A stretch of 34,181 nucleotides of DNA, from assembly GCA_964458015.1 (NCBI GenBank), contig CAYWGR010000040.1, positions 1 to 34,181 on the forward strand. The letters run 5' to 3'. Positions 1 through 8,888 of this stretch are shown one piece after another. The notes under the pieces were generated by a model. It ran no database searches. It was not told the DNA's origin and was given only the letters and a program-made list of their open reading frames with translations. Every line of letters starts with the position of its first letter. Positions within the stretch are counted from its first letter, which is position 1. This DNA is from CAYWGR01 sp964458015 (GTDB taxonomy: Bacteria; Planctomycetota; Planctomycetia; Pirellulales; Thermoguttaceae). Position numbers and translations under genes: made by a program.

Positions 1-12
1 AACGGCAAAATG

Positions 13-89
13 CGCGAAGCTGATGATACTTCGCGCTTTTGCGACTTTGCGTGGAACATGAAAATCTTCACGCAAAGTCGCAAAGGCGC
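13..89. repeat. Overlapping inverted repeats upstream of the pseudopilin gene
   Basis: Two hairpins share bases. A small one pairs CGCGAAG (13-19) with CTTCGCG (29-35). A larger one pairs 33-53 with 69-89, 21 bp per arm with one mismatch and a 15-base loop. They cannot both form fully because 33-35 belongs to both. No T-run follows, so this is not an obvious intrinsic terminator. It may be a dispersed intergenic repeat or a structured leader of the gene at 136. Confidence 0.55.
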
Positions 90-135
90 AAAGAAACCAC
101 CACCTTATATGCTTCCGTTCCACGGAGTAAGAACC

Positions 136-1137
136 ATGCGTCATGAAAATTTTCGATTATCCCCAAGAAATCATAAATCCAGGGCGTTCACGCTCGTAGA
201 ACTATTGGTCGTCATCACGATCATCGGCATTTTGATCTCGCTGCTGCTGCCGGCGGTGCAATCGGCGCGAGAGGCAGCGCGCCGCTTGCAATGTAGCAAT
301 AATTTAAAGCAAATGGCGTTGGCCGCCTTGAACCACGAGCAGGCCCAAGGCTTTTTGCCCACGGGCGGATGGGGCTACGGTTGGGTCGGCGATCCCGACC
401 TCGGTTTCGGCAAAAGCCAGTCCGGCGGATTCTTCTACAACATTCTTCCGTTCATGGAACAACTGGCCCTGCACGACCTTGGCAAGGGCGTGACCGACGA
501 CGCAACGAAAGATACCTATGCCCAACAAATGGCATCCACGCCGCTGGCGGCCTTGAGTTGTCCCAGCCGCCGCCAGCCCGTCGCTACCGCGGTCAGAACA
601 GGCCACGATACGATGGTCAACCTCCCGGCGCTTTCAAGCTGCTCAAGCGGTTGGTATCATGCCGACTACGCCTGCAACGGCGGATCGGTCCTGCTGGGTT
701 GGGGTTACGGACCTTCGACGCTTGAACTCGGTAAGGCAGGCTCCGGCTTCAACGATCTGGCGTCTTGCACCGGCATTTGCTACCAGCGAAGCCAAGTCAC
801 GATGGCCCAAATCCGCGACGGCACGAACAACACCTATCTGGTCGGTGAAAAGTATCTTAATTCCGATGCTTATACGACTGCCTCGGACTACGGCGACGAC
901 GAGCCCGCCCTAGGCGCCGACGATCTCGATTTGAGCCGTTGGACAAGTTATGCGCCCTCGCAAGACACTCCCTCGGTGACGAATTGCTACACCTTCGGCA
1001 GCGCCCACGCCGCAGGCTTTAACATAGCCTTGTGCGACGGCTCGGTCCGATCGATCAGCTATTCCATTGAGGCCGCTACGCATTTGCATCTGGGCGCTCG
1101 CAACGACGGAGAAGCCATCGACGGAAGCAAGCTGTAA
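136..1137 (+). CDS. DUF1559 prepilin-like (type II pseudopilin-type) protein
   Basis: A 333-residue protein with a type IV pilin-like N-terminus: a short basic leader, then AFTLVELLVV at residues 17-26 and a long hydrophobic helix. Prepilin peptidase would cut after Ala17, leaving Phe at +1 and Glu22 at +5; Ala instead of Gly at -1 is a small deviation. The helix is followed by the family block containing AREAARRLQCSNNLKQ, and near the C-terminus by the GSAHxxGxNxxxCDGSV block typical of DUF1559. These proteins are greatly expanded in planctomycetes and are thought to be exported and held at the membrane through the pilin helix; their function is not established. An in-frame upstream ATG exists at 10, but it would add a long leader crossing the hairpin repeat, so the ATG at 136, just before the basic leader, is preferred. 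The gene precedes GH43 and GH2 genes on the same strand. Confidence 0.9.
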   Translation: MRHENFRLSPRNHKSRAFTLVELLVVITIIGILISLLLPAVQSAREAARRLQCSNNLKQMALAALNHEQAQGFLPTGGWGYGWVGDPDLGFGKSQSGGFFYNILPFMEQLALHDLGKGVTDDATKDTYAQQMASTPLAALSCPSRRQPVATAVRTGHDTMVNLPALSSCSSGWYHADYACNGGSVLLGWGYGPSTLELGKAGSGFNDLASCTGICYQRSQVTMAQIRDGTNNTYLVGEKYLNSDAYTTASDYGDDEPALGADDLDLSRWTSYAPSQDTPSVTNCYTFGSAHAAGFNIALCDGSVRSISYSIEAATHLHLGARNDGEAIDGSKL

Positions 1138-1162
1138 AATATATTTTTTTGAATACCTGCCT

Positions 1163-1181
1163 GCTTGATCTCCCATCAAGC
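1163..1181. other. Perfect 7-bp hairpin between pseudopilin and GH43 genes
   Basis: GCTTGAT (1163-1169) and ATCAAGC (1175-1181) form a perfect stem with a 5-base loop, in the 69-bp gap between two genes. A T-run lies before it rather than after it, so it does not look like an intrinsic terminator for the upstream gene. It would fall in the 5' leader of the GH43 gene and could affect its transcript. Confidence 0.4.
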
Positions 1182-1206
1182 CTCGCCTATGTAGAAATAT
1201 CCCGCC

Positions 1207-2205
1207 ATGCGCATTGTTTTCCTATCGTTGATTTCGTTATTCGCCTTATGGCAGGTTGCTTTGGAATCGCTCCAAGCCGCGCCCCAGGATTCGCAACCGA
1301 CGACCTCCGAAACCCTGAAACATCCGGAAACATCGATTCGTCTTCTCTTCGAGAATTACATGCGCGACCCATCAATCTGCATGGGCCCCGACAACGTCTA
1401 CTACCTGACCGGCACCACAGCAGGTCAAAACTGCATCCGGATTTGGAAATCGAATGATCTGAAGAAATGGGAACCGCTGGAATTCAGTTGGAAATACGGC
1501 GACAGTTCTTGGCATAAGAAATACAAGGATTCCGACAGCCACCTTTGGGCCCCCGAAATCCATTACGTAAAGGGCACATTCTGGCTCACCTATAGCATGC
1601 CCGGCTACGACGGCACGCCGAAAACCTCCGGCTCCGGCTTGCTGAAAAGCACAACCGGCAAGCCCGAAGGCCCCTACATCGACGTGCAGCCCGAGGAACG
1701 CTTGGGCGACGAGATCGATGCCTCGCTTTTTCAGGATGATGATGGAACGGTTTACTTCCTCTGGCACTGCGGCAAAATCGCCCGCATGAAGCCCGATATG
1801 AGCGGTTTCGCGGAGCTTGGCCGCAAGCTTACGATCAGCAAGGGCGACCCGGCTCCCAATCATCACGGCGAGTTATGTCAAAAAATTCATGGAAAGGATT
1901 CCTTCGATCATATCGGCTATGAAGGAACGTTTTTGTTCAAGATCGGCGATACCTATTTTCTTTCGGCGGCAGACAATTGCGACGGTCGCTATAGCTGCAT
2001 GATGACCACGTCCAAAAACATCTACGGCCCTTACAGCCCCCGTTACGAAGCGATACCCTACGGGGGACATAATACGTTCTTTCGAGATCGCCGGGGAAAT
2101 TGGTGGTCTACCATCTTCAACGGCCCCGTGTTCGAGAAGCCGGCCATCTTGCCGATCAACATCGAAGCAAGCGGCCAAATCACTTTACGCAAGGAAATAA
2201 ACTGA
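1207..2205 (+). CDS. Secreted GH43-like glycoside hydrolase (five-bladed propeller)
   Basis: A 332-residue protein with a signal peptide (residues 1-25, ending Leu-Gln-Ala-Ala). The fold follows the GH43/clan GH-F pattern, and all three expected acidic residues are visible: Asp54 in MRDPS (general base), Asp171 in EIDASLF (pKa modulator) and Glu239 in YEGTFLFK (general acid). The motif HLWAPEI at 112-118 is also typical. Family members cleave arabinose-, xylose- or galactose-containing side chains or oligosaccharides; the substrate cannot be read from the sequence. Length fits a single catalytic domain with no carbohydrate-binding module. It lies 134 bp upstream of the GH2 fusion gene on the same strand, so the two exported enzymes probably act on the same glycan outside the cytoplasm. 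Start codon is the ATG that opens directly into the signal peptide. Confidence 0.87.
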   Translation: MRIVFLSLISLFALWQVALESLQAAPQDSQPTTSETLKHPETSIRLLFENYMRDPSICMGPDNVYYLTGTTAGQNCIRIWKSNDLKKWEPLEFSWKYGDSSWHKKYKDSDSHLWAPEIHYVKGTFWLTYSMPGYDGTPKTSGSGLLKSTTGKPEGPYIDVQPEERLGDEIDASLFQDDDGTVYFLWHCGKIARMKPDMSGFAELGRKLTISKGDPAPNHHGELCQKIHGKDSFDHIGYEGTFLFKIGDTYFLSAADNCDGRYSCMMTTSKNIYGPYSPRYEAIPYGGHNTFFRDRRGNWWSTIFNGPVFEKPAILPINIEASGQITLRKEIN

Positions 2206-2339
2206 ACGACCCGCCGACAAAACTGAACTCTGTTTTTCGCAACTATCTTGAGCCTTATTGATTGAATCACAACGACACTTCCGCTAGAATGCACACACGC
2301 CTCCTAGCAAACATTCCCACCTTACTTTGGAGCATCACG

Positions 2340-5300
2340 ATGAAGAAAATGACGGCAACATTCTGCACTGCTGTTTGCAGTCTTTCGTTGCTCGGCCAAA
2401 GCCTCTCGGCCGAACCGTGGCAACCGGCCAAAGGGTCTTTGATGACACGTTGGGCGAAGGACGTTTCGCCCGATAAAGTCCTGCCCGAATATCCGCGGCC
2501 GCAGATGGTTCGTCCCGAATGGCTCAACTTGAACGGTCTCTGGGAATATGCGATCACTGACAAGAAGGCCGACGCTGCTCCGCAATCCTTCCAAGGAAAA
2601 ATCTTGGTTCCATTCCCGGCTGAATCCGCTCTCTCCGGCGTGATGAAGGCCGTCAAGCCCGACAACTTGCTCTGGTATCGCCGCACGTTTGACGTGCCGG
2701 CCTCCTTCGCCGGCAAGCGAATATTGCTCCATTTCGGCGCGGTCGATTGGCAATCCACGGTTTACATCAACGATAAGGAAGTGGCTTCGCACAAGGGCGG
2801 ATACGACAGCTTCACCATCGACATCACCGACGCCCTGAAGCCAGCCGGACCGCAACAATTGGCCCTCAAGGTTTACGATCCGACCGAGGGCGGACAGCCG
2901 CGCGGCAAACAATCGCTCCATCCCGAAGGCTGCTTCTATACGCCCTGCTCCGGCATCTGGCAGACCGTCTGGCTCGAGCCGGTCGAGGCAGCCAGCATCG
3001 CCGATCTTCAAATCACGCCCGACGTCGACGCCAGCGCGTTGAAGCTGATCGTCGCGGGCCACGGCACAGCCGCAAGCCAATCGGTCGAAGCCGTCGCCCT
3101 GGAAGCGGGCCGCGAAATCGCCCGCGTTTCGGGCAAATTGGGTGAAGTAATCGCGCTGCCCATCAAGCAACCGAAGCTTTGGTCGCCCCAAAGCCCATTC
3201 CTGTACGACTTGAAAGTAACGCTTCTCGACGGCGGCAAACCTATCGACTCGGTGGATAGCTATTTCGGGATGAGGAAGTTTTCGCTCGGCAAAGACGCCA
3301 AGGGCGTGCAGCGGCTTCTGTTGAACGGCGAGCCCGTTTTCCAGACTGGTCCGCTCGATCAAGGCTTCTGGCCCGACGGCATCTACACCGCCCCAACCGA
3401 CGAGGCCCTGCGGTTCGACATTGAAATGACCCGCAAGCTCGGCTTCAACGTGACGCGCAAGCACGTCAAGATCGAGCCCGAGCGTTGGTACTACTGGTGC
3501 GACAAGCTCGGCCTGCCCATTTGGCAAGACATGCCCGCCGGCGACAACGTCACGGCTGAAAACAAGGCCCAATTCGAGGTCGAGCTGAAGCAAATGATCG
3601 CACAACATCGCAATCATCCCTCGATCGTCATGTGGGTTGTGTTCAACGAAGGTTGGGGCCAGTTCGATACCGAACGGCTTACCAAAATGGTCAAAGAGAT
3701 GGATCCCAGCCGACTGGTGAACAACGCCTCGGGCTGGACCGACAAAAACGTCGGCGATGTGATCGACATGCACAACTACCCCGGTCCCGGCGCACCGAAA
3801 ACCGAACCGACTCGCGCCGCCGTGTTGGGCGAGTTCGGCGGACTTGGCGCTTTCATCCAAGGTCATCTCTGGACTCCGAAAACCTGGGGTTACCGCGTCG
3901 TTGCGCCCGACGCTCTGACGCGCAGCTACGCCAAGCTGTTGACCAATGCCTATGGGCTTGAAGATTCGGCCGGTCTTTGTGCGGCGATCTACACCCAAAT
4001 CACCGACGTGGAAACCGAATGCAACGGTCTGTTCACGTATGATCGCCAGGTGCTGAAAGTCGATCTCGAAAAAACCGCCAAGGCCAACCGTGGCGAACTG
4101 CTGCCCACGCAATTGTCGGTCGTCGTGCCGACGGCGCGTCAATCGTCCGTCGTATGGCGTTACACGGCGGAACGTCCCGCCGATAATTGGTTCCAACCCG
4201 ATTTCAACGCTTCCGCCTGGAAGGAAGGCCCCGGCGGTTTTGGCACGAAGGCAACTCCCGGCGCCGTCGTGGGCACAGAATGGAACACCGGCGACATTTG
4301 GCTCCGCCGCGAATTCCATTTCGACAAGGAGCGTTGCCCCCTTCCCGTTTTACTGCTGCACCACGACGAAGACGCGGAAGTTTACATCAACGGCATCTTG
4401 GCCGCCAAGTCCCCGGGCTTTCTAACCGACTACGAAGAAGTCAGCATCACGCCGGAAGCTTTGGCGGCGTTGAAGACCGGTAAAAACCTAATGGCCGTCC
4501 ATTGCCACAACCGTGAGGGCGGGCAATACATCGATGTCGGCATGGGCCAAGAGTTGACACTCAAGCCCGCGGCCCGCGCGCCCGCCGTCCCATTGGTAGT
4601 ACATGATCCTTACTTCAGCATCTGGTCGCCGAGCGACAAGCTGGCCGAAAGTTGGTCGCGTCACTGGACCGGTGGTGCAATCCATGCCCTGTGCGGCATG
4701 GTACGAATCGATGGTAAAACTTACCGCATCATGGGCGCGAAGCCGCAAGAGGTTCCGGCAATGGAGCAGACGAGTTTGAAGATTCTGCCCACGCGCACCA
4801 TCTACGAATTCGAGGCCGCCGGCATCCATCTGACGTTCACGTTCACAACTCCCGTATTGCCGAACGATTTAGACTTGCTTTCCCGCCCCGTGACGTACCT
4901 GTCGTGGGACATTCGATCGCTCGACAACCAAGAGCACCAGGTTTCGCTCTATTACGACAACTCGGCCGAGTTGGTCGTCAACACGCCCGACCAAAAAGTG
5001 GTCTGGTCGCGTCCGGAAGTGCCCGGCCTCAAGGTTCTTCGCATCGGCTCCCAAGATCAACCTGTCCTGCAAAAGGCCGGTGATGATCTGCGGATCGACT
5101 GGGGTTATCTCTACGTGGCTGCACCGGCTGCCGACGGTCTATCCACCGTCATTGCGCAAGACGAGAAAGTCCGCAACTCGTTCGCCCAAAGCGGCCGCTT
5201 GCCCGAAAGCGATGACACGCGGATGCCGCGCGCCGTTAAGGACGAATTTCCCGTGGCCGCTTATGCGTTCGACTTGGGTAAAGTCGGCGGGCAATCGGTC

Positions 5301-6578
5301 GCCCGCCATCTCATGCTTGCCTACGACGACATTTACAGCATCGAGTATCTCGGCCAAAAGCTGCGTCCCTATTGGCGTCGCAACGGTATGGAGGCGGCCG
5401 AGCTTCTGCAAACCGCCGAAAAACAATTCGTCGAGCTGGCTGGGCGGTGCAAGGTATTTGACGAAAAGCTTGTAGCCGATCTAACCCGTGCAGGCGGCGA
5501 AGGCTACGCCAATCTTTGCGCATTGAGCTATCGTCAAGCCATCGGCGGTCACAAGTTGGCCGCAGCGCCCGACGGCCGTCCGATGCTGTTCTCCAAGGAA
5601 TGCTTCAGCAATGGCTGCATCGCCACGGTCGATGTGATCTATCCGGCCGCGCCGATTTTCATGTTCTTAAGCAATGATCTGCTGAAGGCCTCGGTCACGC
5701 CGGTGTTCGACTACGCCGCCATGGACCGCTGGAAGTTCCCCTTTGCTCCGCACGACCTGGGCACCTACCCCAAGGCAAACGGCCAGATTTACGGCGGCGG
5801 TGAAAAAACCGAAGAGAACCAGATGCCCGTCGAAGAGTCAGGCAATATGCTGATCATCGCGGCTGTGATCTGCCAACTCGACGGCAACACGACCTATGTC
5901 AATAAATACTGGCCGCAACTGGCCCGCTGGGCGGCCTACCTCAAGGAAAAAGGGCTCGATCCGCCGAACCAGCTTTGCACCGACGATTTCGCCGGCCATT
6001 TGGCCCACAACGCCAACCTTTCGATCAAGGCGATCATGGCCCTGGGTGCCTATGCGAAAATGTGCGACATGGTCGGCAAAAAGGACGAGGCCGTGCAGTA
6101 TCGCCGCACGGCTGAAACGTTCGCCCGCGAATGGCTCAAAATGGCCGACAACGGCGACCATTACCGGCTGGCCTTCGACCGCGCAGGCACTTGGAGCCAG
6201 AAATACAACTTGGTCTGGGACCGTCTGCTCGGCCTGAACCTTTTCCCGCTCGATGTCGCCGCCAAGGAAATCACTTTCTACAAAACGAAGCTCAATCGCT
6301 ATGGATTGCCCTTGGACAATCGGGCCAATTACACCAAGACCGATTGGGAGACCTGGACCGCCACCTTGGCCGCCACTCGGGCCGACTTCGACGCTCTGAT
6401 GAAGCCCGTCTATGAGTTCGTCAATCACACGCCACAACGTGTTCCGTTGACCGACTGGTATGAGACCAAAGACGCCCGGCAAGTCGGCTTCCAAGCCCGC
6501 ACGGTCATCGGCGGCGTCTTCATTAAGATGCTCGACGACCCGGCCGTGTGGAAAAAGTGGGCAGGCAAAGCTCCCTGA
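2340..6578 (+). CDS. Secreted fusion: GH2 glycosidase + glutaminase A-like (DUF4964/5127/4965/1793) module
   Basis: A 1412-residue exported protein. The ATG at 2340 opens into a signal peptide ending LSAEPW. The N-terminal half is a GH2 enzyme: jelly-roll sugar-binding domain (about 55-225), Ig-like domain (about 225-325) and TIM barrel (about 330-575). Acid/base Glu437 lies in FNEGWG and the probable nucleophile Glu498 in LGEFGG. A second beta-sandwich follows (about 597-744, with DAEVYINGILAAK). From about 749 the protein changes family: HDPYFSIWS begins a DUF4964-like segment, then DUF5127-like (about 837-985), DUF4965-like (from about 989, DDIYSIEYLG) and a DUF1793-like helical domain (about 1130-1400), with CTDDFAGHLAHNANLS as a landmark. 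The second module is known as a stand-alone protein annotated glutaminase A. The reading frame is continuous, so this is a true fusion, not a frameshift join. Likely role: two-step breakdown of a glycan or glycoconjugate in the periplasm or outside. Domain borders are by eye. Confidence 0.87.
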   Translation: MKKMTATFCTAVCSLSLLGQSLSAEPWQPAKGSLMTRWAKDVSPDKVLPEYPRPQMVRPEWLNLNGLWEYAITDKKADAAPQSFQGKILVPFPAESALSGVMKAVKPDNLLWYRRTFDVPASFAGKRILLHFGAVDWQSTVYINDKEVASHKGGYDSFTIDITDALKPAGPQQLALKVYDPTEGGQPRGKQSLHPEGCFYTPCSGIWQTVWLEPVEAASIADLQITPDVDASALKLIVAGHGTAASQSVEAVALEAGREIARVSGKLGEVIALPIKQPKLWSPQSPFLYDLKVTLLDGGKPIDSVDSYFGMRKFSLGKDAKGVQRLLLNGEPVFQTGPLDQGFWPDGIYTAPTDEALRFDIEMTRKLGFNVTRKHVKIEPERWYYWCDKLGLPIWQDMPAGDNVTAENKAQFEVELKQMIAQHRNHPSIVMWVVFNEGWGQFDTERLTKMVKEMDPSRLVNNASGWTDKNVGDVIDMHNYPGPGAPKTEPTRAAVLGEFGGLGAFIQGHLWTPKTWGYRVVAPDALTRSYAKLLTNAYGLEDSAGLCAAIYTQITDVETECNGLFTYDRQVLKVDLEKTAKANRGELLPTQLSVVVPTARQSSVVWRYTAERPADNWFQPDFNASAWKEGPGGFGTKATPGAVVGTEWNTGDIWLRREFHFDKERCPLPVLLLHHDEDAEVYINGILAAKSPGFLTDYEEVSITPEALAALKTGKNLMAVHCHNREGGQYIDVGMGQELTLKPAARAPAVPLVVHDPYFSIWSPSDKLAESWSRHWTGGAIHALCGMVRIDGKTYRIMGAKPQEVPAMEQTSLKILPTRTIYEFEAAGIHLTFTFTTPVLPNDLDLLSRPVTYLSWDIRSLDNQEHQVSLYYDNSAELVVNTPDQKVVWSRPEVPGLKVLRIGSQDQPVLQKAGDDLRIDWGYLYVAAPAADGLSTVIAQDEKVRNSFAQSGRLPESDDTRMPRAVKDEFPVAAYAFDLGKVGGQSVARHLMLAYDDIYSIEYLGQKLRPYWRRNGMEAAELLQTAEKQFVELAGRCKVFDEKLVADLTRAGGEGYANLCALSYRQAIGGHKLAAAPDGRPMLFSKECFSNGCIATVDVIYPAAPIFMFLSNDLLKASVTPVFDYAAMDRWKFPFAPHDLGTYPKANGQIYGGGEKTEENQMPVEESGNMLIIAAVICQLDGNTTYVNKYWPQLARWAAYLKEKGLDPPNQLCTDDFAGHLAHNANLSIKAIMALGAYAKMCDMVGKKDEAVQYRRTAETFAREWLKMADNGDHYRLAFDRAGTWSQKYNLVWDRLLGLNLFPLDVAAKEITFYKTKLNRYGLPLDNRANYTKTDWETWTATLAATRADFDALMKPVYEFVNHTPQRVPLTDWYETKDARQVGFQARTVIGGVFIKMLDDPAVWKKWAGKAP

Positions 6579-6659
6579 CGTTTCATACGGCTAACAATCC
6601 TCTGCTCTTTGCGAGAATCTTTTTGCCCTGAAGCGTGTTCGGTATAGATATGTCGTCTT

Positions 6660-6707
6660 GGAAGCCCTGTTCACGCGTTATCGTGGGCATGGCTTCCTGT
6701 TTTTTTT
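6660..6707 (+). terminator. Intrinsic terminator after the GH43/GH2 unit
   Basis: GGAAGCC (6660-6666) pairs with GGCTTCC (6691-6697). One mismatch and four weaker pairs continue into CACG (6672-6675) and CGTG (6682-6685) around a 6-base loop. An 8-T run at 6700-6707 starts three bases after the stem. It lies 82 bp after the fusion gene's stop codon, as expected for an intrinsic terminator of that unit. Confidence 0.8.
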
Positions 6708-6893
6708 CGCAAAGCGTACTTTCTTTGTCCGCCGTGTCGTTGGCGTTTTAACACGGCCGCCGAACCCCAACACCCTCCTTCCCCAAGAGGGGGCTCGTCT
6801 ACAAAACTCTCGTTGCCTATAATTGACGATCAAAATTCGCCCGTGAATGCTTCTTCGCCAAACGGGCCGGCATCGTAACGAGAGGATTGTATA
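6708..6893 (+). promoter_or_regulatory. Upstream region of the MBL-fold gene with a possible -10 box
   Basis: Together with the terminator this makes up the 315-bp gap between two genes. A perfect TATAAT lies at 6818-6823, but I see no good -35 hexamer at the right distance, and it is about 70 bp from the start codon. GAGAGG at 6880-6885 is a plausible ribosome binding site for the ATG at 6894. No small gene is evident. Confidence 0.3.
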
Positions 6894-7826
6894 ATGAAAC
6901 GCACTTCGTTGCTCCTATTGTGTCTGATGATCCTAGCTTGTCGGTATGTTCGTGCCGATGAAAATCGCAATCTGCAAAAAATGAGCGACCATGTCTGGTC
7001 CTATACGCATGTTTCGCCCATGACGCCCGCCAGAAGCTTCGGCGCCAATGCCGGCGTTGTTGTAGGAAGCAAGGCGGCGTTGGTCGTCGATACGCTGACT
7101 TCCGCCAAGGAAGGTCAACTGTTGCTCGCCGATATCCGAAAAGTCACCAAGCTGCCGATTCTTTGGGCCGTCAACACCCACTACCATCTCGATCACGCCT
7201 GGGGCAACTGCGTTTTCACGGCCGAGGGCGCTACGATCGTCGGCGCGTCACCCGCACCAAAACTCTTGGCCGAACGCGGCAATTATGCCTTGGCCCATGC
7301 CGACCAACATGGCCTGACGCGCAAGGATATTGAAGGAACCGTGCTTGCGCCCGCCACAGTCTGGTTTACGGGCACGATGAATATCGACCTCGGCGGAGTC
7401 ATCGTCGAGTTGCGGTCCCTTGCCCACGGCCACTGCCCCGACAACCTCGTGGTCTGGGTGCCATCCGACAAGGTCCTCTTCAGCGGCGATCTTCTGTTTA
7501 TCGACTCTCATCCCTTCATGGGCGAAAGCAATGTCCAGGGTTGGCTTGCCGACCTCGATGTCGTGGCTTCCTTCAATGCCAAGAAAATCATCCCCGGCCA
7601 CGGCAGTCTTGCCGGTTTAAAAGACATCGAGGATATGAAAACATATCTCAAAACCTTTGACGAAAACGCAACCGCCTTGACCAAGGGCAAGCAACTGAAA
7701 GACGCTCCGGAACTGGCCAAAAAACTGCTGAAGCTGCTGCCCGACCAGGGCCGAAATGAACTTCCGATGATGTTGGAATACAATCTAAGGGTCAAGTATT
7801 TGCCGCAGGAGAAGTCTGCCCCCTGA
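6894..7826 (+). CDS. Exported metallo-beta-lactamase-fold hydrolase
   Basis: A 310-residue protein with a hydrophobic signal at residues 1-21. The zinc-binding motif HYHLDH gives His96, His98, Asp100 and His101. The other ligands are His180 in GHCPDN, Asp199 in SGDLLF and His236 in PGHGS, so a complete binuclear site is visible. The fold includes beta-lactamases, glyoxalase II-like enzymes, lactonases and quinoprotein-linked hydrolases; the overall pattern resembles the general exported MBL hydrolases rather than a specific lactamase, and no substrate can be assigned. Cys16 in a weak lipobox-like ILAC could make it a lipoprotein instead of a freely secreted protein. The next gene, 68 bp downstream on the same strand, is another exported hydrolase, so the two are probably co-transcribed. 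Confidence 0.85.
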   Translation: MKRTSLLLLCLMILACRYVRADENRNLQKMSDHVWSYTHVSPMTPARSFGANAGVVVGSKAALVVDTLTSAKEGQLLLADIRKVTKLPILWAVNTHYHLDHAWGNCVFTAEGATIVGASPAPKLLAERGNYALAHADQHGLTRKDIEGTVLAPATVWFTGTMNIDLGGVIVELRSLAHGHCPDNLVVWVPSDKVLFSGDLLFIDSHPFMGESNVQGWLADLDVVASFNAKKIIPGHGSLAGLKDIEDMKTYLKTFDENATALTKGKQLKDAPELAKKLLKLLPDQGRNELPMMLEYNLRVKYLPQEKSAP

Positions 7827-7894
7827 TAACAAGCAGCCGGGTTCTCTCGCCGCCGATCTTACCCCTGAAAGCCATTCAGTCGTGAGGACATGTC

Positions 7895-8878
7895 ATGCGA
7901 GTTGCCGCAACTTTCCTGCTCTTGGTTTATTGCAAGGTCGCGCTGCCCGCCTTGGGTCTTGCAGCCGACTACAATCCTTTACTGACCGCAAAAGCCAAGC
8001 TGGAACAAAAGGAATTGACCGTCGTCGATCGAGAGCGGTCGCGTGAGATTCCCCTTCGCGTTTATCTTCCTGCCGATAAAAAACCGGCGGCCGTGGTGCT
8101 CTTTAGTCATGGTCTCGGCGGATCGCGAAACGGCAGCGCCTATCTGGGCGAGCATTGGGCCTTGCGCGGCTATGTGGCCGTGTTTTTGCAACACCCGGGC
8201 AGCGATGCCGGCGTTTGGAAAGACAAACCGTCCGCCCAACGCATGACCGCCCTCCGCAATGCCGCCAGTCTGGACAATTTCCTGCTCCGCGTGAAGGATG
8301 TTCACGTTGTTCTCGATCAATTGGAGCGTTGGAACAAAGCCGAATCCCATGTTCTGCAAAATAGGCTGGATCTTCTGCACATCGGCATGTCGGGCCATTC
8401 GTTCGGCGCAATCACCACACAGGCCGTGAGCGGCCAAACATACCCTCTGGGCCGTGACTTTACCGACCTGCGGATCAAAGCCGCCGTCGTGATGAGTCCC
8501 AGCAGCCCCCGCTGGGCCGCCGATCCTCAAAAAGCGTTCGGATCGGTCAAAATTCCCTGGTTGTTGCTCACGGGCACCCAGGATGATTCGCCCATCGGAG
8601 ACTCTTCCGCCGCCTCGCGTCTGAAGGTATTCCCCGCGCTGCCCCCTTCGGAAAAGTACGAACTGGTTTTAGACAAGGCCGAACATTCCGCCTTCGGCGA
8701 CCGACCTTTGCCAGGCGAAAAACATCAGCACAATCCCAACCATCACCGAGCGATTCTCGCCGTCACAACGGCCTTTTGGGATGCTTATCTTCAGAGCAAT
8801 TCCCAAGCCAAACGATGGCTCGACGACCCCCAAGTGCGCACCCTATTGGAGCCTGACGACCGCTGGCAAAAGAAATAG
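7895..8878 (+). CDS. Exported alpha/beta hydrolase (dienelactone hydrolase-like)
   Basis: A 327-residue protein with a signal peptide (residues 1-24). It has a complete alpha/beta-hydrolase triad: Ser169 in the nucleophile elbow GHSFG, Asp230 or Asp231 after the LTGTQ strand, and His264 in AEHSAFG. The oxyanion-hole segment is FSHGLGGSR. The pattern resembles predicted dienelactone hydrolases and related exported esterases; the substrate is unknown. GAGG about 9 bases before the ATG supports the start. It follows the MBL-fold gene and ends 10 bp from the convergent autotransporter gene, with no clear terminator between them. Confidence 0.85.
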   Translation: MRVAATFLLLVYCKVALPALGLAADYNPLLTAKAKLEQKELTVVDRERSREIPLRVYLPADKKPAAVVLFSHGLGGSRNGSAYLGEHWALRGYVAVFLQHPGSDAGVWKDKPSAQRMTALRNAASLDNFLLRVKDVHVVLDQLERWNKAESHVLQNRLDLLHIGMSGHSFGAITTQAVSGQTYPLGRDFTDLRIKAAVVMSPSSPRWAADPQKAFGSVKIPWLLLTGTQDDSPIGDSSAASRLKVFPALPPSEKYELVLDKAEHSAFGDRPLPGEKHQHNPNHHRAILAVTTAFWDAYLQSNSQAKRWLDDPQVRTLLEPDDRWQKK

Positions 8879-8888
8879 CCGTGCCGCG

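Noticed and set aside
2322..4319. Very long open frame on the minus strand (665 codons)
   Set aside because: It is antisense to the GH2 domain, which has clear catalytic motifs; the frame stays open because of GC-rich codon bias and shows no family features.
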